Shown here: piece by piece, positions 22,468 through 33,191 of the stretch
Numbering within the stretch: the stretch's first letter is position 1
Layout of the letters: every line of letters starts with the position of its first letter
DNA from: Candidatus Methylomirabilota bacterium
GTDB lineage: Bacteria > Methylomirabilota > Methylomirabilia > Rokubacteriales > CSP1-6
Assembly (NCBI GenBank): GCA_035936835.1
Contig: DASYVT010000203.1
Location: 1 to 33,312, forward strand
Direction of reading: 5' to 3'
DNA: 33,312 bases
The notes under the pieces: model-generated
Told to the model about the DNA's origin: nothing
Database searches by the model: none
Seen by the model: the letters and a program-made list of their open reading frames with translations, nothing else
Position numbers and translations under genes: made by a program

Positions 22468-22766
22468 GCGAGATGCAGCGGGTCGAGGTCGAGATCCTCG
22501 GGCAGAAGTACACGATCAGGAGCGAGGCCGATCCCAAGTATGTCCGCGACCTCGCGGCCTACGTCGAGAAGCGCGTCAAGAGCGTGGAAGGGCAGATGCG
22601 CGGCCAGGACCCCGTCAAGGCGCTGGCGCTGGCGGCGCTGTATATCGCCGACGAGCTGTTCCGCGCCCGCGAGGAGCTGTCCAAGTTCGAGGGCGACCTG
22701 CCCAAGCGCATCGGGGCGATGGTGGACCTGCTCGAGGCGATCGTCCCCGCCAAGGGCCAGCGGTAG
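22464..22766 (+). CDS. zapA: cell division protein ZapA
   Basis: A 100-residue ZapA-family protein: a beta-hairpin head V-E-V-E-I-L-G-Q-K-Y-T-I-R-S-E-A-D-P-K-Y-V and L-A-A-Y-V-E-K-R-V, then a long C-terminal coiled coil that dimerises. The A-L-A-A-L-Y-I-A-D-E-L segment is typical. ZapA crosslinks FtsZ filaments at the division site. It starts at ATG 22464 inside the stop of the small coiled-coil gene. The 6S RNA gene follows 48 bp later, an arrangement shared by many bacteria. Confidence 0.92.
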   Translation: MSEMQRVEVEILGQKYTIRSEADPKYVRDLAAYVEKRVKSVEGQMRGQDPVKALALAALYIADELFRAREELSKFEGDLPKRIGAMVDLLEAIVPAKGQR

Positions 22767-22778
22767 CCGAAGTATCTC

Positions 22779-22808
22779 TTGACTGGGTGGGGCCCCCGGG
22801 GGTACACA
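22779..22808 (+). promoter_or_regulatory. promoter of the 6S RNA gene
   Basis: TTGACT (22779-22784), 18-bp spacer, TACACA (22803-22808). The expected start is at about 22815, exactly where the terminal stem of the RNA begins. Confidence 0.7.
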
Positions 22809-22811
22809 GGG

Positions 22812-22995
22812 GAAGCCCTGCGCTGTTTGTGATGTCGGGGGGAAGTTTCAACCTCGATACACATGAGGACGCCGCTCAAGAGGGTGGTGCGCATGCCCCT
22901 CACACGAGGGGAAGCCTGAAGCCCTCCATTTTGGCGCCCACCTGGCTTGCCAGGTTCGAAACACCGTCGGCACACGGCAGAGGCGGGGCGCCTCC
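22812..22995 (+). ncRNA. ssrS: 6S RNA
   Basis: About 180 nt that fold into one long rod. 22815-22821 pairs with 22983-22989. 22823-22831 pairs with 22971-22980 (one bulge). 22836-22838 pairs with 22964-22966. 22845-22854 pairs with 22952-22962 (one bulge). An apical hairpin is formed by 22896-22901 and 22906-22911. The large central region in between is the open-promoter-like bubble. The 5' part has the CCCTGCG-TGTT and AACCTCGATA look of 6S RNAs. Position after zapA is classic. 6S binds the sigma-70 RNA polymerase holoenzyme and down-tunes transcription in stationary phase. A GC-rich hairpin (22980-22994) closes the 3' end. Confidence 0.82.
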
Positions 22996-22999
22996 TTCG

Positions 23000-23029
23000 T
23001 TGACTTTCCTTCCGCAAAGAGTCTATACT
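23000..23029 (+). promoter_or_regulatory. sigma-70 promoter of rny
   Basis: TTGACT (23000-23005), 18-bp spacer, TATACT (23024-23029), one of the best matches in the window. The start near 23036 gives a ~70-nt leader holding three hairpins: TTCGC/GCGAA (about 23041-23055), CTGAT/ATCAG (23059-23075) and CCGGGG/CCCCGG (23077-23092), the last immediately before the GGAG ribosome site. Confidence 0.75.
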
Positions 23030-23104
23030 TTCGATGGTTTTTCGCTGTCGCGAAGGTCCTGATCGTCCTTATCAGTCCGGGGCCGTCCCCGGTTGGAGAT
23101 AGCA

Positions 23105-24712
23105 ATGGACGTCAAGCTTGTCCTGATCATCCTGGTTCCGCTCGTCGCCCTCCTGGCTCTCTTCGTCGGCTACATGGGACACAAGCTCGCGACCGCCCGC
23201 AGGCTCGGCGACGCCGAGACACGCGCCAAGCGCATCCTCGACGACGCCCAGCGCGCCGTGGAGCAGACGCGCGCGGAGGCCGAGGGCAAGTTCCGCGAGG
23301 GCGAGGCCCGCATCCGCACCGTCGAGCTCGAGGCCAAGGAGACGGCGCTCAAGGCGCGCAGCGAGCTCGAGCAGGAGACGCGCGCGCGCCAGAAGGAGAT
23401 CCAGGAGGTCGAGCGCCGCGTGGTCCAGCAGGAAGAGCAGCTGGCCCGCCAGCTCGACCAGCTCGACCGGCGAGAGAGCGAGATCCAGTCTCGCGACCGC
23501 GCGCTGGGCGAAAGGGACAAGAGCATTGTCGCGAAAGAGGCGCAGCTGAATTCCGCGCTCGATGACCAGCGGAGGAAGCTCGAGGGCATCGCCGGTCTCA
23601 CCGCGGAAGAGGCCAAGCGGCAGCTCATGGCCCAGGTCGAGGTCGAGTCCCGTCGCGAGGCCCAGCTCCTCGGGATGCGGCTCGAGGAGGAGGCGAGGGA
23701 GACCGCCCAGGTCAAGGCGAGGGAAGTCCTGGCCACGACGATCCAGCGGCTGGCGCCCGACTACACGGTCGAGACCGCGGTGTCCATCGTGAACCTGCCG
23801 TCGGACGACATGAAGGGGCGCATCATCGGCCGCGAGGGGCGAAACATCCGCGCGCTCGAGCTACACACGGGGGTGGACCTGATCGTCGACGACACGCCCG
23901 AGGCTGTCCTCATCTCCGCGTACGACCCGTATCGTCGGGAGATCGCGAGGCTGGCGCTCCAGAAGCTGATCGCCGACGGGCGCATCCACCCGGCGCGCAT
24001 CGAGGAGGTCGTCGAGAAGGTCAAGAAGGAGATGGAGGACCACCTCAAGGAAGAGGGCGAGAAGGCCTGCTTCGAGGTGGGCGTCCACGGACTGCACCCC
24101 GAGCTCGTCAAGCTCGTGGGGCGCATGAAGTTCCGAACTTCGTACGGCCAGAATTGCCTCCAGCACTCGAAGGAAGTCGCCTGGCTCGCGGGCATGATGG
24201 CGGCCGAGATCAAGGCCGACGTCAAGCTGGCCAAGCGCATGGGGCTGCTCCACGACATCGGCAAGGCGCTCACGCACGAGCAGGAGGGCAGCCACCCGGA
24301 GCTCAGTCTGCAGGTGCTGACCAAGTACGGCGAGTCGCCGCAGATCATCAACGCCGCGCTCTGCGGCCACGAGAACGTCGAGCCCGAGACCATCGAGGCG
24401 GTGCTGACCGAGGCGGCCGATGGCATCTCCGCGGCCCGGCCCGGCGCGCGCCGCGATGTCCTCGAGAGCTACATCAAGCGCCTGGCCAAGCTCGAGGAGA
24501 TCGCCATGTCCTACAAGGGCGTGGAGATGTGCTACGCGATCCAGGCCGGGCGCGAGCTCCGCGTCATGACCAAGTCCGAGCAGATCTCCGACCTCGACGC
24601 CCACCAGCTGGCCAAGGACATCTCCAAGCGCATCGAGGCCGAGATGCAGTACCCCGGCCACATCAAGGTCATCGTCATCCGCGAGACACGCGCGGTGGAA
24701 GTGGCGAAGTGA
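23105..24712 (+). CDS. rny: ribonuclease Y
   Basis: A 535-residue membrane-anchored endoribonuclease that starts mRNA decay. Domains: N-terminal membrane helix (about 4-24), a long coiled coil (about 30-205), a KH RNA-binding domain with G-R-E-G at 242-245 in [10 protein letters not shown], then an HD catalytic domain with L-L-H383-D384-I-G-K and H-S-K-E-V. Length and order match the family (~520 aa). ATG 23105 has GGAG 6 nt upstream; a TTG at 23093 in frame is unlikely. It has its own promoter downstream of 6S RNA and is followed 42 bp later by ymdB, its usual neighbour. Confidence 0.96.
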   Translation: MDVKLVLIILVPLVALLALFVGYMGHKLATARRLGDAETRAKRILDDAQRAVEQTRAEAEGKFREGEARIRTVELEAKETALKARSELEQETRARQKEIQEVERRVVQQEEQLARQLDQLDRRESEIQSRDRALGERDKSIVAKEAQLNSALDDQRRKLEGIAGLTAEEAKRQLMAQVEVESRREAQLLGMRLEEEARETAQVKAREVLATTIQRLAPDYTVETAVSIVNLPSDDMKGRIIGREGRNIRALELHTGVDLIVDDTPEAVLISAYDPYRREIARLALQKLIADGRIHPARIEEVVEKVKKEMEDHLKEEGEKACFEVGVHGLHPELVKLVGRMKFRTSYGQNCLQHSKEVAWLAGMMAAEIKADVKLAKRMGLLHDIGKALTHEQEGSHPELSLQVLTKYGESPQIINAALCGHENVEPETIEAVLTEAADGISAARPGARRDVLESYIKRLAKLEEIAMSYKGVEMCYAIQAGRELRVMTKSEQISDLDAHQLAKDISKRIEAEMQYPGHIKVIVIRETRAVEVAK

Positions 24713-24754
24713 AGCGCCCAACGAGGATCCCTCTGGTGGCGACGCGGATGCTCA

Positions 24755-25549
24755 ATGCCTAAGCCGCTCACCATCCTCTGCGTCGGCGACGTCTTCGGAG
24801 AGCCGGGGCGCAAGGCCGTGCACGCGCTCCTGCCGCGCCTCCGCAAGCAGCACGAGGCCGACCTGGCCATCGTCAACGTGGAGAACGCCGCGGCCGGCTT
24901 CGGGGTTACGCCGCTGATCGCGCGGACGTTCCTCGAGCATGGTGTAGACGTGATGACCTCCGGCAACCACATCTGGGACAAGAAGGAGATCATCGAGTAC
25001 ATCGGGAAGGAGAACCTGCTCCTCCGCCCGGCCAACTTCCCGGCGGGCGCCCCCGGTGTCGGCCACGTGACCGTCAAGGCGGGCCCGCACAAGGTCGCGG
25101 TGCTGAACCTCATGGGGCGCGTGTTCATGCTGCCCATCGACTGCCCGTTCCAGAAAGCCGACGAGATCCTGCCGGAGCTCCGCAAGGACACGCCGATCAT
25201 CATCGTGGACATGCACGCCGAGGCGACGAGCGAGTCGCAGGCCATGGGCTGGTATCTCGACGGGCGGGTCAGCGCCGTGGTGGGGACGCACCGGCACGTG
25301 CAGACCGCGGACGAGCGCGTGCTGCCGCAGGGCACCGCCTACATCACCGACCTCGGCATGACGGGTCCGACCGACTCCGTCATCGGCGTGGACAAGGACC
25401 TCGCGCTCCAGCGCTTCCTCTCGCAGATGCCGAACCGCTTCGAGCCCGCCAAGGGCCCAGTCGCCCTCCACGGCGTCGTGATCCGGATCGACCCTGACAC
25501 GGGCCGGGGGCTGTCCATCGAGCGGCTGCGCGTCCCTCTCCCCGACTAA
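24755..25549 (+). CDS. ymdB: YmdB-family metallophosphoesterase
   Basis: A 264-residue TIGR00282-type phosphoesterase with a di-metal site: G-D-V-F-G-E-P-G-R (8-18), N-V-E-N-A-A-A-G-F-G, S-G-N-H-I-W-D, V-D-M-H-A-E-A-T-S-E and G-T-H-R-H-V-Q-T-A-D supply the Asp, Glu, Asn and His ligands. Members hydrolyse 2',3'-cyclic nucleotides and are genetically linked with RNase Y. ATG 24755; folD begins 5 bp after the stop. Confidence 0.94.
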   Translation: MPKPLTILCVGDVFGEPGRKAVHALLPRLRKQHEADLAIVNVENAAAGFGVTPLIARTFLEHGVDVMTSGNHIWDKKEIIEYIGKENLLLRPANFPAGAPGVGHVTVKAGPHKVAVLNLMGRVFMLPIDCPFQKADEILPELRKDTPIIIVDMHAEATSESQAMGWYLDGRVSAVVGTHRHVQTADERVLPQGTAYITDLGMTGPTDSVIGVDKDLALQRFLSQMPNRFEPAKGPVALHGVVIRIDPDTGRGLSIERLRVPLPD

Positions 25550-25554
25550 GGCCG

Positions 25555-26409
25555 GTGCAGATCCTCGAGGGCAAGGCGGTCGCGGCGAAGGTCCTGGCCG
25601 AGGTCAAGGCCGGCGTCGCCGCCCTCACAGCCAGGACCGGCGTCCAGCCGACGCTCGCGGTCGTCCTGGTCGGCGAAGACCCCGCGTCCCAGATCTACGT
25701 CCGCAACAAGAAGCGCGCGGCCGACGACGTCGGCATCGCCTCGCGCGACTTCCTCTTCCCCGCCGGCTGCTCCCAGGCGGAGCTGTCCGAAACTATCCGG
25801 AAGATAAACGGAGACTCATCCGTCCACGGCATCCTCCTCCAGCTGCCGCTGCCCAAGGGGCTGGACGAGAACGAAGCCGTCAATGCCATCGCCCCCGCCA
25901 AGGACGCCGACGGCCTGCACCCGGTGAGCCTGGGCAATCTGCTGGCGGGCAAGCCCTCCATGGTCCCGTGCACGCCCGCCGGCTGCCTCGAGATCCTGGA
26001 TCATTACGGGATTCCGCTCGAGGGCGCCGAGGCCGTCGTGGTCGGGCGCTCGCGTCTCGTCGGCAAGCCGCTGGCCCAGCTGCTGCTCGCGCGCAATGCG
26101 ACGGTGACCATGTGCCATACGCGCACGCGCGACCTCGCCGGGCACTGCCGCCGCGCCGACGTCCTCTGCGTGGCCGCGGGCAGGCCGCGATTCATCACCG
26201 GTGACATGGTGAAGGAGGGCGCCGTCATCATCGACGTCGGCGTCAACCGCCTCGACACGGGCAAGCTCGCCGGCGACGTGGATTTCGACTCTGCCTCGAA
26301 GCGGGCGCGCGCGATCACCCCCGTGCCGGGCGGCGTCGGTCTCATGACCGTGGCCATGCTCATGCGCAACACCCTCCTCGCGGCCACGCGCCAGCTGGGT
26401 GTCTCGTGA
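25555..26409 (+). CDS. folD: bifunctional methylenetetrahydrofolate dehydrogenase/cyclohydrolase
   Basis: A 284-residue FolD, which interconverts 5,10-methylene-, 5,10-methenyl- and 10-formyl-tetrahydrofolate with NADP. The catalytic Y-V-R-N-K lies at about 50-54, the folate-site Q-L-P-L-P and D-A-D-G-L-H-P follow, and the Rossmann motif V-V-V-G-R-S-R-L-V-G-K-P lies at about 160-171. The C-terminal T-P-V-P-G-G-V-G is present. Start GTG 25555, just after ymdB. Its stop overlaps a GTG and is followed by the palindromic repeats and the DUF559 gene. Confidence 0.96.
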   Translation: MQILEGKAVAAKVLAEVKAGVAALTARTGVQPTLAVVLVGEDPASQIYVRNKKRAADDVGIASRDFLFPAGCSQAELSETIRKINGDSSVHGILLQLPLPKGLDENEAVNAIAPAKDADGLHPVSLGNLLAGKPSMVPCTPAGCLEILDHYGIPLEGAEAVVVGRSRLVGKPLAQLLLARNATVTMCHTRTRDLAGHCRRADVLCVAAGRPRFITGDMVKEGAVIIDVGVNRLDTGKLAGDVDFDSASKRARAITPVPGGVGLMTVAMLMRNTLLAATRQLGVS

Positions 26410-26414
26410 CCGCT

Positions 26415-26453
26415 CTGTCCCCCTCACCCTGCCCTCTCCCCAAAGGGGAGAGG
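26415..26453 (+). repeat. interspersed palindrome, copy 2
   Basis: CCCCTCACCCTGCCCTCTCC followed by CC-AAA-GGGGAGAGGGG and TTCG, identical to the copy at 26902-26938 and in the same orientation. It begins 6 bp after the folD stop. Confidence 0.85.
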
Positions 26454-26499
26454 GGTTCGGATGGTGCCATTGGGGCGGGGGTAGGGATTACTAGGGTCT

Positions 26500-26537
26500 C
26501 CCTCTCCCCCATCGGGGGAGAGGGCAGGGTGAGGGGG
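26500..26537 (-). repeat. interspersed palindrome, copy 3 (inverted)
   Basis: The same unit in reverse orientation (CCCTCTCCCCC-ATC-GGGGGAGAGGG then CAGGGTGAGGGGG). Bases 26515-26536 are a perfect 22-bp inverted repeat of 26903-26924 on the other side of the DUF559 gene. It also seems to supply that gene's ribosome site and GTG start. Confidence 0.85.
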
Positions 26538-26957
26538 CAGGTTCACGAGCATCTGCGTCGTTACGCGCGTCGACTTCGACGCGACCAGACGGATGCGGAG
26601 AGGAGCTTGTGGTCGCGACTTCGGGATCGCGGACTCGTCGGCGCAAGATTTCGGCGCCAGCATCCCATCGGCCCCTTCATCTCAGACTTTTGCTGCACCG
26701 AAGCCAGGCTGGTCATTGAGCTCGACGGCGGCCAGCACGCGCTGCGGCTGCGTGAAGATCAGGCACGCACGAAGTACCTCGAGTCCCAGGGGTACGTCGT
26801 CCTCCGCTTCTGGGACAACGAGGCCCTGACGAATACGGAAGGAGTACTTGACCGCATCGTTGAGGCGCTCGGCGTCAAAGGATCTCCCCCCTCGCCTTCT
26901 CTCCCCTCACCCTGCCCTCTCCCCAAAGGGGAGAGGGGTTCGAGAGGGCGCGCATGA
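26529..26957 (+). CDS. DUF559 (VSR/PD-(D/E)xK-like) endonuclease-domain protein
   Basis: About 142 residues, of which about 5-115 form an intact DUF559 domain: R-R-x-Q-T-D-A-E-R-S-L-W-S-R-L-R, G-A-R-F-R-R-Q-H-P-I-G-P, a D-F strand, then E-L-D-G-G-Q-H and V-V-L-R-F-W-D-N-E. The acidic residues and His of the very-short-patch-repair-like nuclease core are all kept. The frame is open from GTG 26406, through two palindrome copies, but GTG 26529 with GGAG 8 nt upstream fits the domain boundary. The last ~20 residues are translated from a third palindrome copy, and the stop overlaps xseA. The activity is not established experimentally for this family as far as I know. Confidence 0.78.
   Translation: MRGQVHEHLRRYARRLRRDQTDAERSLWSRLRDRGLVGARFRRQHPIGPFISDFCCTEARLVIELDGGQHALRLREDQARTKYLESQGYVVLRFWDNEALTNTEGVLDRIVEALGVKGSPPSPSLPSPCPLPKGERGSRGRA
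26902..26938 (+). repeat. interspersed palindrome, copy 4
   Basis: Identical to copy 2. It forms the 3' coding end of the DUF559 gene and lies 16 bp before the xseA start. With copy 3 it frames the nuclease gene as a 22-bp inverted repeat. Confidence 0.85.
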
Positions 26958-28315
26958 GCGAGGGTGAGCGGCGGGTTTTCACGGTTTCGGAGCTGACGGT
27001 GCGGCTCAAGGCGGCGCTCGAGGAGGCGTTCCCGGCCGTCTGGGTCGAGGGGGAGATCTCGAACCTGCGCACGCCCGGCTCGGGCCACGCCTACTTCACG
27101 CTCAAGGACGAGGGCGCGCAGCTCTCGGCCGTCCTCTTCCGCGGGCGGGGCAGGCGCGTGCGCTTCGATCTCGAAGACGGCATGCAGGTGCTGGCCTTCG
27201 GCGGGCTCGACGTCTACGCCGCCCGCGGACAGTACCAGCTGGTCGTCGAGATGATGGAGCCCAAGGGCCTCGGCGCGCTCCAGCTTGCCTTCGAACAGCT
27301 CAAGCGCAAGCTCGAGGCGGAAGGCCTTTTCGACGAGGGGCGCAAGCGGCCGCTGCCGGCCTTTCCCCGCGTGATCGGCGTCGTCACGTCGCCCACGGGC
27401 GCCGCCATCCGGGACATCCTCAACATCATCGGGCGCCGCTTCGGCGACCTGCGCATCCTCATCGCGCCCGTCCGCGTGCAGGGCGACGAGGCGCCCGGCG
27501 AGATCGTCAAGGCTTTGGAGAATCTCCAGACGGTTCCGGATCTCGACGTCGTCATCGTCGGGCGGGGAGGGGGCTCGGTCGAGGACCTCTGGGCCTTCAA
27601 CGACGAGGGCGTCGCGCGCGCCATCGCGGCCTGCCGCGTGCCCGTGATCTCCGCCGTCGGCCACGAGACGGATTTCACCATCGCGGATTTCGTGGCCGAC
27701 CAGCGCGCGCCGACCCCTTCGGCAGCGGCCGAGCTCGTGGTGCGGGAGAAGCTCGTGGTGATCGAGACGCTCGCCGATCTCTACGCGCGGCTCAAGCAGG
27801 CGGTCACCGCCGAGGTCGCGGCGTACCGGGAACGCGTCGAGTTCCTGAGCCGCCGCCGCGTGCTGACGGATCCCGCGCGCGCGCTCCGCGATCTCCACCG
27901 CCGCCTCGACGAGCTCCAGGGCCGCCTGCGCCTAGGCCTCCGCTCGAGCCAGCGCCAGGTCAGGCACCGCGTGGCGCTCGCCACCGGCGCCTTGCGCTCA
28001 CGTAATCCCTTGGCTAGGATTGCCGGCGGCGCGGCGCTGCTCGTCCAGCTGAGGGGCCGGCTCGTGGCCGCGGCCGCGCACAGCATGAAGGCGTCGCGCT
28101 CCCGCTTCGCCGAGACGGTCGGCCGGCTCGAGAGCCTCTCGCCTTTGGGAGTGCTGGCGCGCGGATACAGCCTGACGCGCCTGCCCTCGGGGGCCGTCGT
28201 GCGGAGCGCCGGGCAGGTCGCCGTGGGCGACCCCCTCGAGATCCTCCTGTACCAAGGCGCGCTCGGGGCGCGCGTGACCGACGTCAAGGAACGGGATGAA
28301 AGACATCAAGTTTGA
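26954..28315 (+). CDS. xseA: exodeoxyribonuclease VII large subunit
   Basis: A 453-residue XseA. N-terminal OB domain (about 8-105): F-T-V-S-E-L-T-V-R-L-K, V-W-V-E-G-E-I-S-N, H-A-Y-F-T-L-K-D and A-R-G-Q-Y-Q-L-V-V. Catalytic region: V-T-S-P-T-G-A-A-I-R-D, G-R-G-G-G-S-V-E-D-L-W-A-F-N and V-G-H-E-T-D-F-T-I-A-D. A long coiled coil and a C-terminal R-G-Y-S-L-T domain follow. The enzyme degrades single-stranded DNA from either end to oligonucleotides. ATG 26954 overlaps the stop of the DUF559 gene; the end overlaps xseB by 20 bp. Confidence 0.95.
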   Translation: MSEGERRVFTVSELTVRLKAALEEAFPAVWVEGEISNLRTPGSGHAYFTLKDEGAQLSAVLFRGRGRRVRFDLEDGMQVLAFGGLDVYAARGQYQLVVEMMEPKGLGALQLAFEQLKRKLEAEGLFDEGRKRPLPAFPRVIGVVTSPTGAAIRDILNIIGRRFGDLRILIAPVRVQGDEAPGEIVKALENLQTVPDLDVVIVGRGGGSVEDLWAFNDEGVARAIAACRVPVISAVGHETDFTIADFVADQRAPTPSAAAELVVREKLVVIETLADLYARLKQAVTAEVAAYRERVEFLSRRRVLTDPARALRDLHRRLDELQGRLRLGLRSSQRQVRHRVALATGALRSRNPLARIAGGAALLVQLRGRLVAAAAHSMKASRSRFAETVGRLESLSPLGVLARGYSLTRLPSGAVVRSAGQVAVGDPLEILLYQGALGARVTDVKERDERHQV

Positions 28316-28535
28316 GGACGCGGTTCAGCGGCTCGAGCAGATCGTGGACCAGCTCGAGGCCGGCGACCTGCCGCTCGAGCAGTCGCTCAAGGTTTTCGAA
28401 GAGGGCGTCGCGCTCGCCCGCCGCTGCGCCAAGTACCTCGAGGAGGCCGAGAAGCGCATCGAGCTCCTGACCAAGGACGAGTCGGGGCTGCTCAAGGTCG
28501 AGCCCTTCGAGTGGGACAAGGACGCCCAGTCATGA
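28296..28535 (+). CDS. xseB: exodeoxyribonuclease VII small subunit
   Basis: A 79-residue XseB: F-E-D-A-V-Q-R-L-E-Q-I-V, L-E-A-G-D-L-P-L-E-Q-S-L-K-V-F-E-E-G and the terminal helix A-E-K-R-I-E-L-L. Several small subunits bind each XseA coiled-coil arm. The 20-bp overlap with xseA implies coupled translation. Confidence 0.95.
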   Translation: MKDIKFEDAVQRLEQIVDQLEAGDLPLEQSLKVFEEGVALARRCAKYLEEAEKRIELLTKDESGLLKVEPFEWDKDAQS

Positions 28536-28565
28536 AGATCCACCAGCCGTGACGATGGGGCAGTC

Positions 28566-31038
<2,473 letters not shown>

Positions 31039-31052
31039 ACCACCGGGGTCCC

Positions 31053-32552
31053 ATGGACGCGCTCCTGCCCATCCTGTTCGTCGCCGCCCTCGTCTTGAAC
31101 GTCCGCGCGTCCTTCAAGCTGGGCCTCGACTGGCGCGGCATGCTGACGACCGTGCGCTTCGTCCGCGACGCCTACGCGCGCCGTTCCGCGCTGCCGACCG
31201 AGGAGGCGCTCGAGCACGACCCCCAGGCGCCCATCTTCCTCCACCTCGTCCCGGCCTTCCAGGAGCCCGACATCGCGGGCACGGTCAAGGCCCTGTGCGC
31301 CTCGCGCTACCCGCACCCGGGCCTCCATGTCGTCGTCGTGACCAAGGAGGACGAGGAGCGCGCGCCGCATCCGGCCATGGGCGTGAGCACGGGCGAGCTG
31401 GTGCGCCGGCTCCGCGAGACTCTGCAGCCCTATCAGCAGAAGCGCCTCGCGCATCTCATCATGCCGGGCCCCGGCCGCAAGGCGCAGCAGCTCAACTGGG
31501 CGCTCCGCCCCGAGGCCCTCCGCGAGATCCTGGGCGACTCCTTCGACCCGTCGCGCGTCTTCGTCGGCGTGAGCGACGCCGACTCGGTCCCCGACCCGGA
31601 CACGTACCGATGGATCGCGGAGCGCGAGCTCGGGGGGCAGGGGAGTCTCGCGTACCAGGGCATCACGCTGTCGCTCGCCAACTACGACCGGCTCGACATC
31701 CGCGGAAAGATCTGCGCCATCCAGCAGTCGTCCATCTTCATCCGCGTCTCGATCGCGCGGCTCATCAACGAGGTCGAGCGGGTGCGGCTGTTCGACGGCT
31801 TCCGCGCGAGGTTCCCGCGGCTCGGGCGCCTCGCGCGCCCTGCCTTCGAGCTGTGCTTCCGCCGCTCCCAGATCTGTCTCGGCCACAACCAGTTCGTGCG
31901 CCTGGACGTCATGGAGTCCCTGGGCGGCTTCCCGACCTCGGGCGCCACGGAGGACTCCACGCTCGGCTACGCGCTGGGCGCGCGCGGCATCCTGATCCAG
32001 GCGACGCCGATGGTCGAGCTGACGGATCTGCCCGAGACGCCCGACAAGATGGTCCGCCAGAACGCGCGCTGGTACCTGGGCGTGCTCGACGACATCCCGT
32101 TCCTGCGGCGCGTCTTCCGCGAGCGCCCGACAGCCTTCAACCTGGCCCAACTGGTCCGGCACGTCGGCAACAAGGTCGTCGAGTGGCCGATCGCCGCGCT
32201 CGTGTATCCGGCGACGGGCTACCTCGGCTGGTGGCTCGCCTACATGTACCGCGGCCGCCATCCGTGGCTCTTCTACCTGGCGACGGGCGCGCCGACGCTC
32301 TCGCTGATCCTGACCGTGTGGGTGGGCGGCATCGTCACCCAGAACCTCGTCGAGGAGCTGAGGCCGTATCTTCCGCGCGAGGTGGACCTGCGCCGCAAGA
32401 GCCTCAAGGAGAAGTTCCTCGGCACCTTCCGCTGCCAGACGTACTGGCTGCTGGCGACGCGCGGCGCCTGGCGCGTGCTCTGGAGCATCGCCCGCACCGG
32501 CCGCTACGAGCCGGGCAAGACCGACCGCGTTACGCACGCCGGCGGCGCCTGA
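31053..32552 (+). CDS. membrane glycosyltransferase, family 2 (processive type)
   Basis: A 499-residue protein with an N-terminal membrane helix, a cytoplasmic GT-A domain and three or more C-terminal helices (about 375-455). Catalytic pattern: L-V-P-A-F-Q-E-P (71-79), D175-A-D177 for the metal/nucleotide-sugar, T-E-D301 as general base and Q336-N-A-R339-W340, the Q-x-x-R-W acceptor-tunnel motif of cellulose/hyaluronan-type synthases. A conserved Q-Q-S-S-I-F segment lies between. It probably makes or extends an exopolysaccharide or glycolipid; the sugar cannot be told. It begins 14 bp after ftsB; no other polysaccharide genes are nearby. Confidence 0.82.
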   Translation: MDALLPILFVAALVLNVRASFKLGLDWRGMLTTVRFVRDAYARRSALPTEEALEHDPQAPIFLHLVPAFQEPDIAGTVKALCASRYPHPGLHVVVVTKEDEERAPHPAMGVSTGELVRRLRETLQPYQQKRLAHLIMPGPGRKAQQLNWALRPEALREILGDSFDPSRVFVGVSDADSVPDPDTYRWIAERELGGQGSLAYQGITLSLANYDRLDIRGKICAIQQSSIFIRVSIARLINEVERVRLFDGFRARFPRLGRLARPAFELCFRRSQICLGHNQFVRLDVMESLGGFPTSGATEDSTLGYALGARGILIQATPMVELTDLPETPDKMVRQNARWYLGVLDDIPFLRRVFRERPTAFNLAQLVRHVGNKVVEWPIAALVYPATGYLGWWLAYMYRGRHPWLFYLATGAPTLSLILTVWVGGIVTQNLVEELRPYLPREVDLRRKSLKEKFLGTFRCQTYWLLATRGAWRVLWSIARTGRYEPGKTDRVTHAGGA

Positions 32553-32572
32553 GCAGTATCCAGGAGACGCAC

Positions 32573-32962
32573 ATGGCCGACCGCATCCCGCTCATGGAGA
32601 TCGGCACGCTGCAGTCGCGCCTCGGCGACCTCAAGGCCAGGAAGGGCGCCCCGCCGTGGTCGGAAGCGATGGTGATGACCGACGACATCCAGGCCTTCAT
32701 CATCTGCCACGCCCCCGGGCATCCGAACGACACGCACTACCACCTGCACGACGAGTGGTGGGTGGTGCTGCAGGGCGAGATCGACTGGCACATCGAGGAC
32801 GCGCCCGAGACTGTCCACGCGCGAGCGGGCGACTTCGTCTTCGGCCCCAAGAACCGCTGGCACCACGTCGAGCCGGTGGGCAGCGAGTCCACCATCCGTG
32901 TCGCCATCAACGCGCGCGGCGAGTTCCACCGCTACGACCGCCCCGGCTGCAAACCCCTGTGA
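32573..32962 (+). CDS. cupin-domain protein
   Basis: A 129-residue single cupin. Motif 1 (about 53-75): H-x-H-L-H-D-E-W-W-V-V-L-Q-G-E, with His/His/Glu metal ligands; motif 2 (about 84-100): A-R-A-G-D-F-V-F-G-P-K-N-R-W-H-H-V. ATG 32573 is served by CAGGAG at 32561-32566. It is the last gene of the run and is followed by a palindromic repeat. Such small cupins include isomerases, dioxygenases and sugar-binding proteins; no substrate can be assigned. Confidence 0.85.
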   Translation: MADRIPLMEIGTLQSRLGDLKARKGAPPWSEAMVMTDDIQAFIICHAPGHPNDTHYHLHDEWWVVLQGEIDWHIEDAPETVHARAGDFVFGPKNRWHHVEPVGSESTIRVAINARGEFHRYDRPGCKPL

Positions 32963-32980
32963 TGTCTCCCTCTGACGGCT

Positions 32981-33060
32981 CCCTCTCCCCGCTGGGGAGA
33001 GGGCCGAAGTTCGAGCCGAGACGCTCGCTTCGAGCGGTGAGGCGAGGGCTGAGAGGGTAA
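32981..33060. repeat. interspersed palindrome, divergent copy 5
   Basis: CCCTCTCCCC-GCT-GGGGAGAGGG (32981-33003) is the core palindrome. It is followed by a second hairpin (33022-33036, CGCTCG-CTT-CGAGCG) and GGTGAGGCGAGGGCTGAGAG, a degenerate form of the outer part in reverse. It lies 18 bp after the cupin stop and could act as a transcript 3' end. Confidence 0.7.
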
Positions 33061-33069
33061 GGGACGACG

Positions 33070-33098
33070 TTGACACGACGCCCCACCTCGGTTACCCT
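33070..33098 (+). promoter_or_regulatory. promoter of the initiator tRNA
   Basis: Consensus TTGACA (33070-33075), 17-bp spacer, TACCCT (33093-33098), ending 12 bp before the tRNA. Confidence 0.7.
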
Positions 33099-33110
33099 CT
33101 GATTTGTCAC

Positions 33111-33187
<77 letters not shown>

Positions 33188-33191
33188 CCGC

